Source: Flavobacterium aquariorum
Lineage (GTDB): Bacteria > Bacteroidota > Bacteroidia > Flavobacteriales > Flavobacteriaceae
DNA length: 64,000 bases
Assembly (NCBI RefSeq): GCF_003254745.1
Contig: NZ_QKXH01000008.1
Location: 1 to 64,000, forward strand
Reading direction: 5' to 3'
Below are positions 35,309-43,018 of this stretch, one piece after another; the first letter of the stretch is position 1, and each line of letters opens with the position of its first letter. The position numbers were made by a program, and so were the translations under genes. The notes under the pieces are model-generated. The model was not told where the DNA came from. It was given only the letters and a program-made list of their open reading frames with translations, and did no database searches.

Positions 35309-35621
35309 TCACTATTGACCGAGCACTACGCAACGCAGCAGCCAACAGCTGCAACGGGTTTGGGCAATTGGCTTAATGGGAAGCTGGTTTGGTGTTTGGA
35401 AGAAAGGCGGTCGACTTTATCCGTGAATACCTTTAGGACTTCAGTACACTTGTTGTATAAATTCGGGATTATCTTCATTTACCATTGATTAAAACCTTGA
35501 CAAGTAGTACACACTCAAAACAGTAGCAACAAAAAAATCTATGTAACAAAAGTTACTGAACATACTTAATTTCTGTTGTAATTTTGCGTTATAAAAACAA
35601 TACACTTTAAAGCAAACACTT
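35309..35621. other. Cassette remnant and rhodanese promoter region
   Basis: Begins with a GC-rich stretch (CGCAACGCAGCAGCCAACAG, 35329 on) that resembles the left arm of a second attC-like site but lacks a matching right arm. Then come a GTAAC-N4-GTTAC dyad (35543-35556) and a -7 TAATTTTG (35579-35586) for the rhodanese pair. Confidence 0.45.
35542..35586 (+). promoter_or_regulatory. Rhodanese promoter with GTAAC-N4-GTTAC operator
   Basis: The dyad GTAACAAAAGTTAC (35543-35556) ends 22 bp before the -7 element TAATTTTG (35579-35586), in the -33 region, where no good TTG is present. That arrangement suits an activator, perhaps of the Crp/Fnr family, standing in for a weak -33. Gene start at 35622. 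Confidence 0.55.
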
Positions 35622-35900
35622 ATGACTTTAGAAAATATAATCAAAGAAAAAAAAGGCACAATTGTAGATGTAAGAACGCGAGAGGAATTTAGCGGCGGAC
35701 ATGTTACCGGTTCGATTAATATCCCATTGAATGAAATTCAAGAACGATTTGAAGAAATACAAAACCTAAAATCTCCGTTGATTCTTTGTTGCGCCTCCGG
35801 AAACCGAAGCGGACAAGCACAGCACTATCTTTCTCAAAAAGGAATCGACTGCTACAATGGCGGTTCTTGGTTGGATGTCAATTATTATCAATCCAAATAA
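35622..35900 (+). CDS. Single-domain rhodanese (first)
   Basis: A 92-aa sulfurtransferase: substrate-binding VDVRTREEFSGGHVTGSINI at about 15-34 and the active-site loop CCASGNRSGQA at about 56-66 with the catalytic Cys. No signal peptide, so cytoplasmic. Eight nt before a second rhodanese and behind a dedicated operator. Such pairs handle sulfane sulfur or cyanide, or feed sulfur-carrier pathways; the exact partner is not visible. Confidence 0.92.
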   Translation: MTLENIIKEKKGTIVDVRTREEFSGGHVTGSINIPLNEIQERFEEIQNLKSPLILCCASGNRSGQAQHYLSQKGIDCYNGGSWLDVNYYQSK

Positions 35901-35908
35901 TAAACAAA

Positions 35909-36223
35909 ATGCTAAATAAAATAAAACAAATATTTGGCTTCGGATCTACTGTAGATTATGCAGCACTTGTAAAACAAGGCGCCATTATTCTGGATGTACG
36001 AAGCAAGGTGGAATATGCCAGCGGACATATAGAAGGTTCCAAAAATATCCCTGTAGATATTTTGAAAAATAGTTTGTCTCAATTGAAAGACAAAAACAAA
36101 CCCATTATCACTTGTTGTGCCTCGGGAATGAGGAGCGCAAGGGCAAAAAACATCCTCAAAACACATGGATATACAGATGTCCATAATGGTGATGGATGGA
36201 GAAATCTTCAAAGTAAAATTTAA
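35909..36223 (+). CDS. Single-domain rhodanese (second)
   Basis: A 104-aa rhodanese starting MLNKIKQIFGFGSTVDYAAL at 35909; an earlier in-frame start would overlap the first rhodanese out of frame and is rejected. ILDVRSKVEYASGHIEGSKN and the active-site loop CCASGMRSARA are intact. Co-transcribed with the first. The short basic-hydrophobic start could associate with a membrane or partner. Confidence 0.92.
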   Translation: MLNKIKQIFGFGSTVDYAALVKQGAIILDVRSKVEYASGHIEGSKNIPVDILKNSLSQLKDKNKPIITCCASGMRSARAKNILKTHGYTDVHNGDGWRNLQSKI

Positions 36224-36263
36224 GAAAATTTCTTCTTTATACTAAACATCTAAATTTTACGGT

Positions 36264-36380
36264 TTGCGTGAGGGATAATAGCTAGCTACCAAAGTAGCGC
36301 GGATAGCCCGACAGCATAAGAAAAAGGGGCAACTAAGCGGTAACTATTAGTCAGCCCCTTTTTCTTATGGTGGCACGCCC
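36264..36380 (+). ncRNA. Structured element with GCGTG...CACGC closing stem
   Basis: Closing pair GCGTG (36266-36270) with CACGC (36374-36378); GCGGATAGCCCGACAG near 36299; and a long hairpin CATAAGAAAAAGGGGC / GCCCCTTTTTCTTATG (about 36315-36369). The GAGGGAT...GCGGATAGCCC core is of the same type as the 645-722 element and recurs, as I recall, in flavobacterial genomes. The long inner hairpin has a T-run, so it may also end the rhodanese message. Confidence 0.5.
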
Positions 36381-36491
36381 AGATGAAGTCAGATTGCAGA
36401 TTTTAGACTTGACCTCTTCGACTTCACGCGAGGTAATATTTTAAATTATTGTTGAAATTGCCTTTATCATCGAAATTGCCACTGAAATCAT

Positions 36492-36521
36492 TTGTCTTAC
36501 GGCAAAAAAAAATTACTTTTG
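36492..36521 (+). promoter_or_regulatory. Transketolase promoter
   Basis: -33 TTG (36492-36494), 19-bp spacer, -7 TACTTTTG (36514-36521), 25 bp before the ATG at 36547. Confidence 0.75.
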
Positions 36522-36546
36522 CAGCAGTTTAACTTTTACACACAAA

Positions 36547-37401
36547 ATGAAGCCTAACACACAACAATTAAACGATTTAACTATCCAAGTAAGAAGAGAC
36601 ATTCTTCGTATGGTTCACGCTGTTAATTCAGGTCACCCAGGAGGGTCTCTTGGCTGTACCGAATTTTTAGTGGCCTTGTACCAAAACCTTATGGATCGCA
36701 AAAAAGGATTTGACATGGACGGAATTGGAGAAGACTTATTCTTCCTTTCAAACGGACATATTTCACCTGTATTTTACAGCGTTTTGGCAAGAAGCGGTTA
36801 TTTCCCAATAAAGGAATTGGCTACATTCAGATTACTAAACTCTCGTTTGCAAGGACACCCAACAACACATGAAGGATTACCTGGTATTCGTATGGCTTCT
36901 GGTTCATTAGGACAAGGATTATCTGTAGGAATTGGTGCTGCACAGGCTAAAAAGCTAAACGGTGACAACCACATTATTTACACGCTACACGGTGACGGTG
37001 AGTTACAGGAAGGTCAAAACTGGGAAGCAATTATGTATGCATCTGCCAAAAAAGTGGATAATCTTATTGCAACTATCGACCTTAACGGAAAACAAATTGA
37101 TGGTACTACTGACGAAGTTTTATGTATGGGAAGTATCCGTGCAAAATTTGAAGCTTTTGATTGGGACGTTCTTGAAATAACAGAAGGAAATAATCTTGAG
37201 GCTATTATTGCTGGCATGACAGATGCAAAATCTAGAACAGGAAAAGGAAAACCAGTTTGCGTATTATTACATACTGAAATGGGTAATGGTGTAGATTTTA
37301 TGATGAACACTCACGCATGGCACGGAAAAGCGCCTAATGATGCTCAACTAGAAAATGCTTTAGCTCAAAACTACAATAGAGGCGGCGAACAAGACTATTA
37401 A
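36547..37401 (+). CDS. Transketolase, N-terminal subunit
   Basis: A 284-aa thiamine-diphosphate-binding half of transketolase: AVNSGHPGGSLGCTEFLVAL, then the TPP/metal motif HGDGELQEGQNWEA...VDNLIATIDLNGKQ (GDG...NN type). It transfers two-carbon units in the pentose phosphate pathway. The enzyme is split here into two genes, as in many Bacteroidota and archaea. The C-terminal half follows 64 bp downstream, past small CAGTATTCAG repeats. Confidence 0.95.
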   Translation: MKPNTQQLNDLTIQVRRDILRMVHAVNSGHPGGSLGCTEFLVALYQNLMDRKKGFDMDGIGEDLFFLSNGHISPVFYSVLARSGYFPIKELATFRLLNSRLQGHPTTHEGLPGIRMASGSLGQGLSVGIGAAQAKKLNGDNHIIYTLHGDGELQEGQNWEAIMYASAKKVDNLIATIDLNGKQIDGTTDEVLCMGSIRAKFEAFDWDVLEITEGNNLEAIIAGMTDAKSRTGKGKPVCVLLHTEMGNGVDFMMNTHAWHGKAPNDAQLENALAQNYNRGGEQDY

Positions 37402-37465
37402 TTAGTTTGCAGTATTCAGATTTCAGTATTCAGTAATGAATGCATTCAACTTTTTAAATTAAGAA

Positions 37466-38419
37466 ATGAAAAAATATACAAATACAGGAAGTAAAGATAC
37501 TCGTTCGGGTTTTGGAGCGGGAATGACTGAATTGGGTCAAAAGAATGAAAACGTAGTGGCTCTTTGTGCAGATTTAATTGGATCATTAAAATTTGATGAT
37601 TTTAAGAAAAATCACCCAGAGCGTTTTTTCCAAATTGGAATTGCCGAAGCAAACATGATCGGAATTGCAGCAGGATTAACTATTGGAGGGAAAATTCCTT
37701 TCACAGGAACTTTTGCTAACTTTTCTACCGGAAGAGTTTATGACCAAATTCGTCAATCAGTTGCTTATTCAGACAAAAATGTTAAAATTTGTGCTTCTCA
37801 CGCAGGATTGACTCTTGGAGAAGATGGAGCTACACACCAAATCTTGGAAGACATTGGATTAATGAAAATGTTACCTGGAATGACTGTAATCAACACTTGT
37901 GATTACAACCAAACAAAAGCGGCTACATTAGCTCTTGCCGACCACCATGGTCCAGCTTACTTGCGTTTTGGTCGTCCAGTTGTGCCTAATTTCATGCCAG
38001 CTGACGAACCTTTCGTAATTGGAAAAGCGATTCTTTTAAGCGAAGGTACTGACGTAACGATTGTTGCTACAGGACATTTGGTTTGGGAAGCTTTAATCGC
38101 TGCTGAAGCTTTGGAAGCAAAAGGAATCTCTGCCGAAGTAATCAATATCCACACCATTAAACCTTTGGACGAAGAAGCGATTCTAAAATCATTGGCAAAA
38201 ACCAAATGTATCGTTACTGCCGAAGAACATAACATCCTTGGAGGTCTTGGAGAAAGCGTTTCTAGAGTACTCGCATTAAACCATCCAGCTCCACAAGAGT
38301 TTGTTGCTGTTAATGATAGCTTTGGAGAGTCTGGAACACCTGAACAATTAATGGAGAAATACAAATTGAACAATCAAGCGATTGTTGAAGCTGTAGAAAG
38401 AGTGATCAAAAGAAAATAA
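37466..38419 (+). CDS. Transketolase, C-terminal subunit
   Basis: A 317-aa partner with the pyrimidine-binding domain (VALCADLIGSLKFDDF; FFQIGIAEANMIGIAAGLT, containing the catalytic Glu) and the C-terminal transketolase domain (IVATGHLVWEALIAAEALEA). It forms the active site together with the N-terminal subunit. Starts with ATG at 37466 and is followed by a strong terminator. Confidence 0.95.
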   Translation: MKKYTNTGSKDTRSGFGAGMTELGQKNENVVALCADLIGSLKFDDFKKNHPERFFQIGIAEANMIGIAAGLTIGGKIPFTGTFANFSTGRVYDQIRQSVAYSDKNVKICASHAGLTLGEDGATHQILEDIGLMKMLPGMTVINTCDYNQTKAATLALADHHGPAYLRFGRPVVPNFMPADEPFVIGKAILLSEGTDVTIVATGHLVWEALIAAEALEAKGISAEVINIHTIKPLDEEAILKSLAKTKCIVTAEEHNILGGLGESVSRVLALNHPAPQEFVAVNDSFGESGTPEQLMEKYKLNNQAIVEAVERVIKRK

Positions 38420-38436
38420 TCTTCCAACTTTAAATA

Positions 38437-38479
38437 AAAAATCCCATCTCGTTGTAAAAAATGAGATGGGATTTTTTTT
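38437..38479 (+). terminator. Terminator after transketolase
   Basis: Stem ATCCCATCTC / GAGATGGGAT (38441-38450 with 38463-38472), 12-nt loop, eight T behind. Confidence 0.92.
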
Positions 38480-38503
38480 ATGTTGCTATTTAAAATTGAC
38501 AAA

Positions 38504-38534
38504 CAGAAAAAAGCCCCGTTTGAAGCGGGGCTTT
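38504..38534 (-). terminator. Terminator after the FKBP lipoprotein gene
   Basis: Stem AAAGCCCCG / CGGGGCTTT (38510-38518 with 38526-38534), loop of 7, with a T-run in the leftward direction, 12 nt past the stop at 38546. Confidence 0.9.
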
Positions 38535-38545
38535 ATTTATTATTT

Positions 38546-39661
38546 TTAACTTTGATACGGTGGAAAACATGTCGGATCAAGATGTCTTCTCAATCTTCCT
38601 GGATCCGTAAAATCTGAAGCCTGAGGGGTACGCATATTTGTAGGGGATTCATCTAAAAGAGGATATTTAAGTGGTCCTGTAAATTTTCTAGGAATTCCAT
38701 AAGTTTCATTAATATCTGGTGTCGAAGGGTCGTCTACAGAAGCTCCATTATATGGATAATACTTTCCATTTGCATCTTTAATTTCTCCCCTTGTTGCATA
38801 ATTATCGCCATCATCATCAAAATCCAAGAAATCTGGAGTCCCATCGCTATCTGTATCATCTAAATTTGTAGAAACTCCATCTTGCAATTCACTTTTTACC
38901 CACATATAACCATCTCCATCACGATCTTCTTGAAAAGAAGGAATTCCATCTGAATCATAATCAGTGCGTTGTATTGCAAATAATTTTACACTAAAAACCA
39001 AAGGGGAATAGGCAGGTATACCTTCTTGCGCCTTACTATAATATCCCAAACCTGAAGGAAGAAACATTACACCAGCACCAAAATCATTATAAGATACCGT
39101 TCCATTTGCATTTGATGTAGATGTTCCATATTTTAATTGTGGAAAAAATTCTTTCCAACCTCTTATCGTACTATACAATTCAAATATAGCATTTGGAGAC
39201 TTCACTTCCTGAAATAATGTTGAAGTAATTGTAGTTGTAGTTGTTCCCGATACTGTTTCTCTTGCCAAATAGTTACCTTTATAAGCAGTAAATACACCAT
39301 CCACATTACAAGGAGACTCATTAACTCCCTGTCGTAAAACTAAATAATACATCTTATACACAATACCATTTAGCTCCACATTTCTACTTTTTAAAGGATA
39401 TACCTTTTGATCCCAAATTGATGTTGGATGGTCTGCATCTAAAGTTGCAATTGTAACATCCTGATCATTTAAAGCTCCTGGATTATTTACAACAGTGATA
39501 TAATTTGCTTTTAAATAGTCTTCTATAATAGCAATATCTATGGGATATTGCTCAGCATAAGGCTTTGGAGGAGCTATAGGTTCTGAACTATCTTTTGAAC
39601 ATGAACTTATTGTAATGATAGTGGCTATTAATAAAATAAAATAAAACTTAATTTTGCTCAT
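38546..39661 (-). CDS. FKBP-type peptidyl-prolyl isomerase lipoprotein with calcium-type repeats
   Basis: A 371-aa lipoprotein; MSKIKFYFILLIATIITISSC gives a leader and lipobox ISSC. The FKBP core is seen at VNGIVYKMYYLVLR-like and FGAGVMFLPSGLGYYSKAQ segments with IPAYSPLVFSVKLFAIQ. The C-terminal third carries Asp-rich DxDxDG repeats (DYDSDGIPSFQEDRDGDGY; DDTDSDGTPDFLDFDDDGD), a thrombospondin type 3-like calcium site. It is probably an envelope foldase; gliding-motility FKBPs are related, but a gld name is not justified. Start at 39661 avoids eight spurious residues. Divergent -7 TATATTTG at 39683-39690. Confidence 0.85.
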   Translation of the reverse strand: MSKIKFYFILLIATIITISSCSKDSSEPIAPPKPYAEQYPIDIAIIEDYLKANYITVVNNPGALNDQDVTIATLDADHPTSIWDQKVYPLKSRNVELNGIVYKMYYLVLRQGVNESPCNVDGVFTAYKGNYLARETVSGTTTTTITSTLFQEVKSPNAIFELYSTIRGWKEFFPQLKYGTSTSNANGTVSYNDFGAGVMFLPSGLGYYSKAQEGIPAYSPLVFSVKLFAIQRTDYDSDGIPSFQEDRDGDGYMWVKSELQDGVSTNLDDTDSDGTPDFLDFDDDGDNYATRGEIKDANGKYYPYNGASVDDPSTPDINETYGIPRKFTGPLKYPLLDESPTNMRTPQASDFTDPGRLRRHLDPTCFPPYQS

Positions 39662-39682
39662 TATTAGATGTAGTTTAAGTCG

Positions 39683-39709
39683 CAAATATACATTAATGAT
39701 TTACTTTTG
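39683..39709. promoter_or_regulatory. Divergent promoters between FKBP and S4 genes
   Basis: Leftward -7 TATATTTG (39683-39690, minus) and rightward -7 TACTTTTG (39702-39709, plus) lie back to back, 22 and 32 bp from their respective start codons. Confidence 0.6.
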
Positions 39710-39740
39710 TAAAGTATTTAACTTCGATTTTAGAAATTTC

Positions 39741-40130
39741 ATGAGAATAGACAAGTATTTATGGTGCATTCGGTATTACAAGACCAGAAATATGGTAACC
39801 GAAGCCTGCAAAAAAAATCACATTACCGTAAATGGTATTGTTGCCAAGCCATCGAAAGAGGTTTTCCCAACAGATAAAATTACTTTTAGAAAAGATCAAA
39901 TCACACAAATAATCACCGTTCTTGACATACCTGATAATCGTGTAGGTGCCAAACTCGTTGATATCTATCGAAAAAATGAAACACCCGCCGAAGCTTATGC
40001 TCACTTAGAATTATTAAAACTTTCAAAAGAGCATTACAGAAAAACCGGAGCTGGAAGACCCACCAAAAAAGACCGAAGAGACATTGATGAATTTGGGAAT
40101 GAAATAAAAGATGAAGACGAAATAGACTAA
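39741..40130 (+). CDS. S4-domain RNA-binding protein (HslR/Hsp15 type)
   Basis: A 129-aa protein starting MRIDKYLWCIRYYKTRNMVT, the N-terminal S4 domain (about 1-65) typical of Hsp15, which rescues stalled 50S subunits with nascent chains. The tail has YRKTGAGRPTKKDRRDIDEF, the basic then acidic end usual in flavobacterial members. An upstream in-frame start (39654) would add 29 residues over the promoter and is rejected. Confidence 0.88.
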   Translation: MRIDKYLWCIRYYKTRNMVTEACKKNHITVNGIVAKPSKEVFPTDKITFRKDQITQIITVLDIPDNRVGAKLVDIYRKNETPAEAYAHLELLKLSKEHYRKTGAGRPTKKDRRDIDEFGNEIKDEDEID

Positions 40131-40222
40131 AATATTCTATTTCCCTTTTCAGTATTGAAACCAGATTAAATGACCTAAAATTCGTCTAACTTTTTTATCT
40201 TTGAAAAAAACAACAATACGCC

Positions 40223-40723
40223 ATGAGCAAAAATATTATTCTTACAAATCAACAAATCGAGCACACCACAAAAAGAATAGCTTACCAAATCTATGAAACT
40301 TTTGTAGAGGAAGAAGAAATTGTGATTGCCGGAATTACAACAAATGGTTTTATTTTTGCCGAAAAGATTGCCCAAGTATTGACAACAATTTCACCTATCA
40401 AAATTTCGCTTTGCGAAGTTAATGTCAGTAAGCAAAATCCAGAATCCCCCATAACTACTTCCTTAACAAAGGAGCAATACAGCAATAAAGGATTAGTACT
40501 TGTAGATGATGTATTGAGTTCTGGAACTACTTTAATATATGCGGTTAGACACTTTCTTGATGTTCCTTTAAAAAAGTTTAAAACCGTTGTTCTTGTTGAT
40601 AGAAATCATAAAAAATTCCCGATTAAAGCCGATTTTAAAGGTATATCACTTTCTACTTCCCTATTAGAACACGTAGATGTTGTTTTTGACAATAATGGCG
40701 ATAGTTATGCCAGTTTAAGCTAA
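40223..40723 (+). CDS. Phosphoribosyltransferase-family protein (PyrR-like)
   Basis: A 166-aa type I PRTase: PRPP loop LVLVDDVLSSGTTLIYA (about 93-109), flexible loop region before it. The size and N-terminus (LTNQQIEHTTKRIAYQIYE) resemble PyrR, but neither uracil PRTase activity nor attenuation can be read from sequence. -7 TATCTTTG at 40196-40203. It converges with aroK and overlaps it by 9 nt. Confidence 0.8.
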   Translation: MSKNIILTNQQIEHTTKRIAYQIYETFVEEEEIVIAGITTNGFIFAEKIAQVLTTISPIKISLCEVNVSKQNPESPITTSLTKEQYSNKGLVLVDDVLSSGTTLIYAVRHFLDVPLKKFKTVVLVDRNHKKFPIKADFKGISLSTSLLEHVDVVFDNNGDSYASLS

Positions 40724-41233
40724 TAGATTTAAAATATCATTTACCGTTTCCTCGATTGATTTATCATCAACATTCACTTTATATTGTGCATGGTTGTAAT
40801 AAAAGCTTCTGTCAAAAAGATGCTTGGCTATAAACTCTTTCATTTCCTCTTCGCTTTTATCCGCAATGAGCGGCCTTTTACTCTTATTAGACACCAATCT
40901 ATTAAATAATGTATCTATCGAGGCTTTTAAATAAATAGAAGCCACACCATCTCCTATTAGCAATTCATGATTATTGGCGTAACAAGGTGTTCCTCCTCCT
41001 AAACCGATGATATTTTCATCTGGATTATTTAACAATTCCAAAAAATAAGTATGCTCTAATTTTCTGAAATGAATTTCACCATGGTTCTCAAAAATCTGTT
41101 TTATGGACATTTTTTCTTTTTTTTCGATATATTCATCGAGATCAACATAGGGAACAGAGATCATTCCAGAAAGTTTTTGAGCAATCGTAGACTTACCACA
41201 ACCCATATACCCTAATAATATAATTTTTTTCAT
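40715..41233 (-). CDS. aroK: Shikimate kinase
   Basis: A 172-aa P-loop kinase that phosphorylates shikimate for aromatic amino-acid synthesis. Walker A GYMGCGKSTIA (about 7-17), shikimate-binding DLDEYIEKKEKMSIKQIF and FRKLEHTYFLEL, IGLGGGTPC and the lid SKRPL are all present. Tail-to-tail overlap of 9 nt with the PRTase gene. Confidence 0.95.
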   Translation of the reverse strand: MKKIILLGYMGCGKSTIAQKLSGMISVPYVDLDEYIEKKEKMSIKQIFENHGEIHFRKLEHTYFLELLNNPDENIIGLGGGTPCYANNHELLIGDGVASIYLKASIDTLFNRLVSNKSKRPLIADKSEEEMKEFIAKHLFDRSFYYNHAQYKVNVDDKSIEETVNDILNLLA

Positions 41234-41304
41234 TTGAATAAGACCTTACATATTAAGGCGTTAAGAGTTTTTAATTAAAAAAGACAAATTTATAATAATT
41301 TTAC

Positions 41305-41336
41305 TTGGAAACTTCGAAAAAAAGTCCCTATATTTG
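41305..41336 (+). promoter_or_regulatory. tRNA-Lys operon promoter
   Basis: -33 TTG (41305-41307), 21-bp spacer, -7 TATATTTG (41329-41336), then GCACCCGC exactly as after the three leftward promoters at the window start. 24 bp before the first tRNA. Confidence 0.75.
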
Positions 41337-41359
41337 CACCCGCATTCAAGAAACGAAAT

Positions 41360-41432
41360 GACTCGATAGCTCAGTTGGTAGAGCACATCACTTTTAATGA
41401 TGGGGTCCTGGGTTCGAGCCCCAGTCGGGTCA
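41360..41432 (+). tRNA. tRNA-Lys(TTT), copy 1
   Basis: 73-nt cloverleaf: acceptor GACTCGA/TCGGGTC with discriminator A, D-loop AGCTCAGTTGGTAGAGC, anticodon loop CTTTTAA (TTT), T-loop GGTTCGAGCC. CCA is not encoded. Confidence 0.97.
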
Positions 41433-41470
41433 CAAATTATGTGATCAAAACATAAGTTTCTTGAAGCAAT

Positions 41471-41543
41471 GACTCGATAGCTCAGTTGGTAGAGCACATC
41501 ACTTTTAATGATGGGGTCCTGGGTTCGAGCCCCAGTCGGGTCA
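41471..41543 (+). tRNA. tRNA-Lys(TTT), copy 2
   Basis: Identical to copy 1 over all 73 nt, 38 nt downstream; probably the same transcript. Confidence 0.97.
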
Positions 41544-41544
41544 C

Positions 41545-41583
41545 AAAAGGTCGAGTAATTTATTACTTGACCTTTTATTTTTT
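41545..41583 (+). terminator. Terminator after the tRNA-Lys pair
   Basis: Fourteen-bp stem AAAAGGTCGAGTAA / TTACTTGACCTTTT (one G-T pair; 41545-41558 with 41563-41576) and loop TTTA, then ATTTTTT. It stands only 2 nt before tRNA-Leu, which has no obvious promoter of its own. Confidence 0.85.
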
Positions 41584-41585
41584 AA

Positions 41586-41668
41586 GGCCACGTGGAGAAA
41601 CGGTAGACTTGCCATCTTGAGGGGGTGGTGCTCGTAAGGGCGTGTGGGTTCAAATCCCACCGTGGTCA
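41586..41668 (+). tRNA. tRNA-Leu(GAG), integration site of the island
   Basis: 83-nt class II tRNA: acceptor GGCCACG/CGTGGTC with discriminator A, anticodon stem CCATC/GGTGG with loop TTGAGGG (anticodon GAG), long variable arm TGCTCGTAAGGGCG, T-loop GGTTCAAATCC. Its last 13 nt are part of the 16-bp repeat that bounds the island. Confidence 0.95.
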
Positions 41669-41671
41669 CTT
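41656..41671 (+). repeat. attL, 16-bp core repeat
   Basis: CCCACCGTGGTCACTT; the first 13 nt are the tRNA-Leu 3' end, which the insertion leaves intact. Matches 58523-58538 exactly. Confidence 0.9.
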
Positions 41672-41703
41672 TAATTGCCTGTTTACAGGACTTAACAGAT
41701 GTT

Positions 41704-41722
41704 TTACTTAACATCTACTTAA
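41704..41722 (+). repeat. Left integrase arm-type site (19 bp)
   Basis: TTACTTAACATCTACTTAA, 33 bp inside attL, identical and in the same orientation as 58387-58405 inside attR. Internally it repeats ACTTAA. Placement and copy number fit arm-binding sites of the island integrase. Confidence 0.7.
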
Positions 41723-41731
41723 TCAATATTA

Positions 41732-41762
41732 AAACGCTCTATATTTTAGAGTGTTTTTTTTT
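41732..41762 (+). terminator. Hairpin with T-run inside the left end
   Basis: AACGCTCTA / TAGAGTGTT with a T-run behind; it could end tRNA-Leu read-through into the island. Confidence 0.65.
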
Positions 41763-41830
41763 ACCGCAACTCAACAATTCTCAAGCTAATTTAAATAAAA
41801 AAAGGCGAACCGCAACGGCTCACCTTTTAA

Positions 41831-42913
41831 CTACAACTTCAAATAATAATCTACTAAATCAAATCCATCCCCAAAATTAGTTTGCTCTATCAACTTGCTA
41901 ACTGTTATTTTAAAACCAACTTTGTTTAACTCAGTCGCCCTCTCAAACCAAACTGAATATTCGCCTTTATCAGGAAACAACACAACTTCTCTCTTCTTTA
42001 ATGGTTTCAAGAGTTCAAACTTCAAGTTTTGCTTACTCCCTGTGGCAATCCAAATAAAATCTGGCAATAAAATACTCATTATGATTGCGGTCTTTTCACT
42101 TTCAACGATAGCAATTGTTTTCTCATAGTCTTCATTAATCAGATGTAAACCAAACAAAGATTGACTAAGCTTAAATTCAGAGTCTTTAAATGCTTTATGT
42201 AGCCAATTAATATGATTATATGGCTTTTTAATCCTCTTACCCGTAGATTCATCATAAAGCATAATCTTACACGCATGAATTTTATTCTTTTCATCAATTT
42301 GCCAAAATCCAGTTGAGTTTTTCCAAAAATGACCTACCCCTGTTATAAAATACTTTTGAATCACTTCAAAAACCTCATGTTGTGAAAAATGCCTTTTTAG
42401 AAATGTAGTTAAATTATCGATGTGAGGTTTTTCAAAATACATTTCATTCAACAACTCCAGACTATGAAAGCTTGGAACTAAATCAGGTGGTTTATCTCTT
42501 TTAATAACGGTATTCACCAAAACCAATTCATCATTATTTAAATATTTACTTTGATTTCCTAAATAAAAAATGGTGCTGTTTTTTAAAAACCATTCAGACA
42601 CCCAACAACCGTTTTCTTGTTGCTCCAATATTTGTGACTTTGGAATTATAAATTTAAAGCCGTTTATATCTGTCAATTGAACTACTTTATCTGACATGTT
42701 CTTCAAGCACAAAAAAGGAATCAAAAAGTACTTTCTCGCTTTTGGTGGTGCTTTGTGATAACCGCAATTCGTTTCACGGTCACACCTACCAAAATTATCA
42801 ACTAAATAATTATCCGTTTCAGTATCGATGTATAATACAAAACTTTTTTTATTGCAGTTTGGACAAATGAATTTTTTACTGGTTTTATCGAGTGTATATT
42901 TATAGTTTTCCAT
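41831..42913 (-). CDS. Zinc-finger/Toprim-like protein of mobile elements (DUF6371-like)
   Basis: A 360-aa protein. The N-terminus has a zinc-ribbon set (CPNC near residue 17 and CDRETNCGYH near 44), as in DNA primases; the C-terminal third has a Toprim-like segment IAIVESEKTAIIMS and VLFPDKGEYSVW. This fits DUF6371-type proteins of Bacteroidota elements and suggests a primase or nucleic-acid role. ATG at 42913 is chosen; a GTG 27 nt upstream (42940) is also open. It is downstream of the P4-type helicase. Confidence 0.75.
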   Translation of the reverse strand: MENYKYTLDKTSKKFICPNCNKKSFVLYIDTETDNYLVDNFGRCDRETNCGYHKAPPKARKYFLIPFLCLKNMSDKVVQLTDINGFKFIIPKSQILEQQENGCWVSEWFLKNSTIFYLGNQSKYLNNDELVLVNTVIKRDKPPDLVPSFHSLELLNEMYFEKPHIDNLTTFLKRHFSQHEVFEVIQKYFITGVGHFWKNSTGFWQIDEKNKIHACKIMLYDESTGKRIKKPYNHINWLHKAFKDSEFKLSQSLFGLHLINEDYEKTIAIVESEKTAIIMSILLPDFIWIATGSKQNLKFELLKPLKKREVVLFPDKGEYSVWFERATELNKVGFKITVSKLIEQTNFGDGFDLVDYYLKL

Positions 42914-43018
42914 AAAATAAATGTTTTGTTTTGGGTTCACATTTTACACGTTTTACACTTAAATTTTTGAAGTGGTGCAAACAGTGTAAAATATGTACGT
43001 CAAAAACAATCTTTTTTT

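Noticed and set aside
33336-35420. True class 1-type integron
   Set aside because: No integron integrase in the window and the site ends miss the RYYYAAC/GTTRRRY consensus; reported only as cassette-like.
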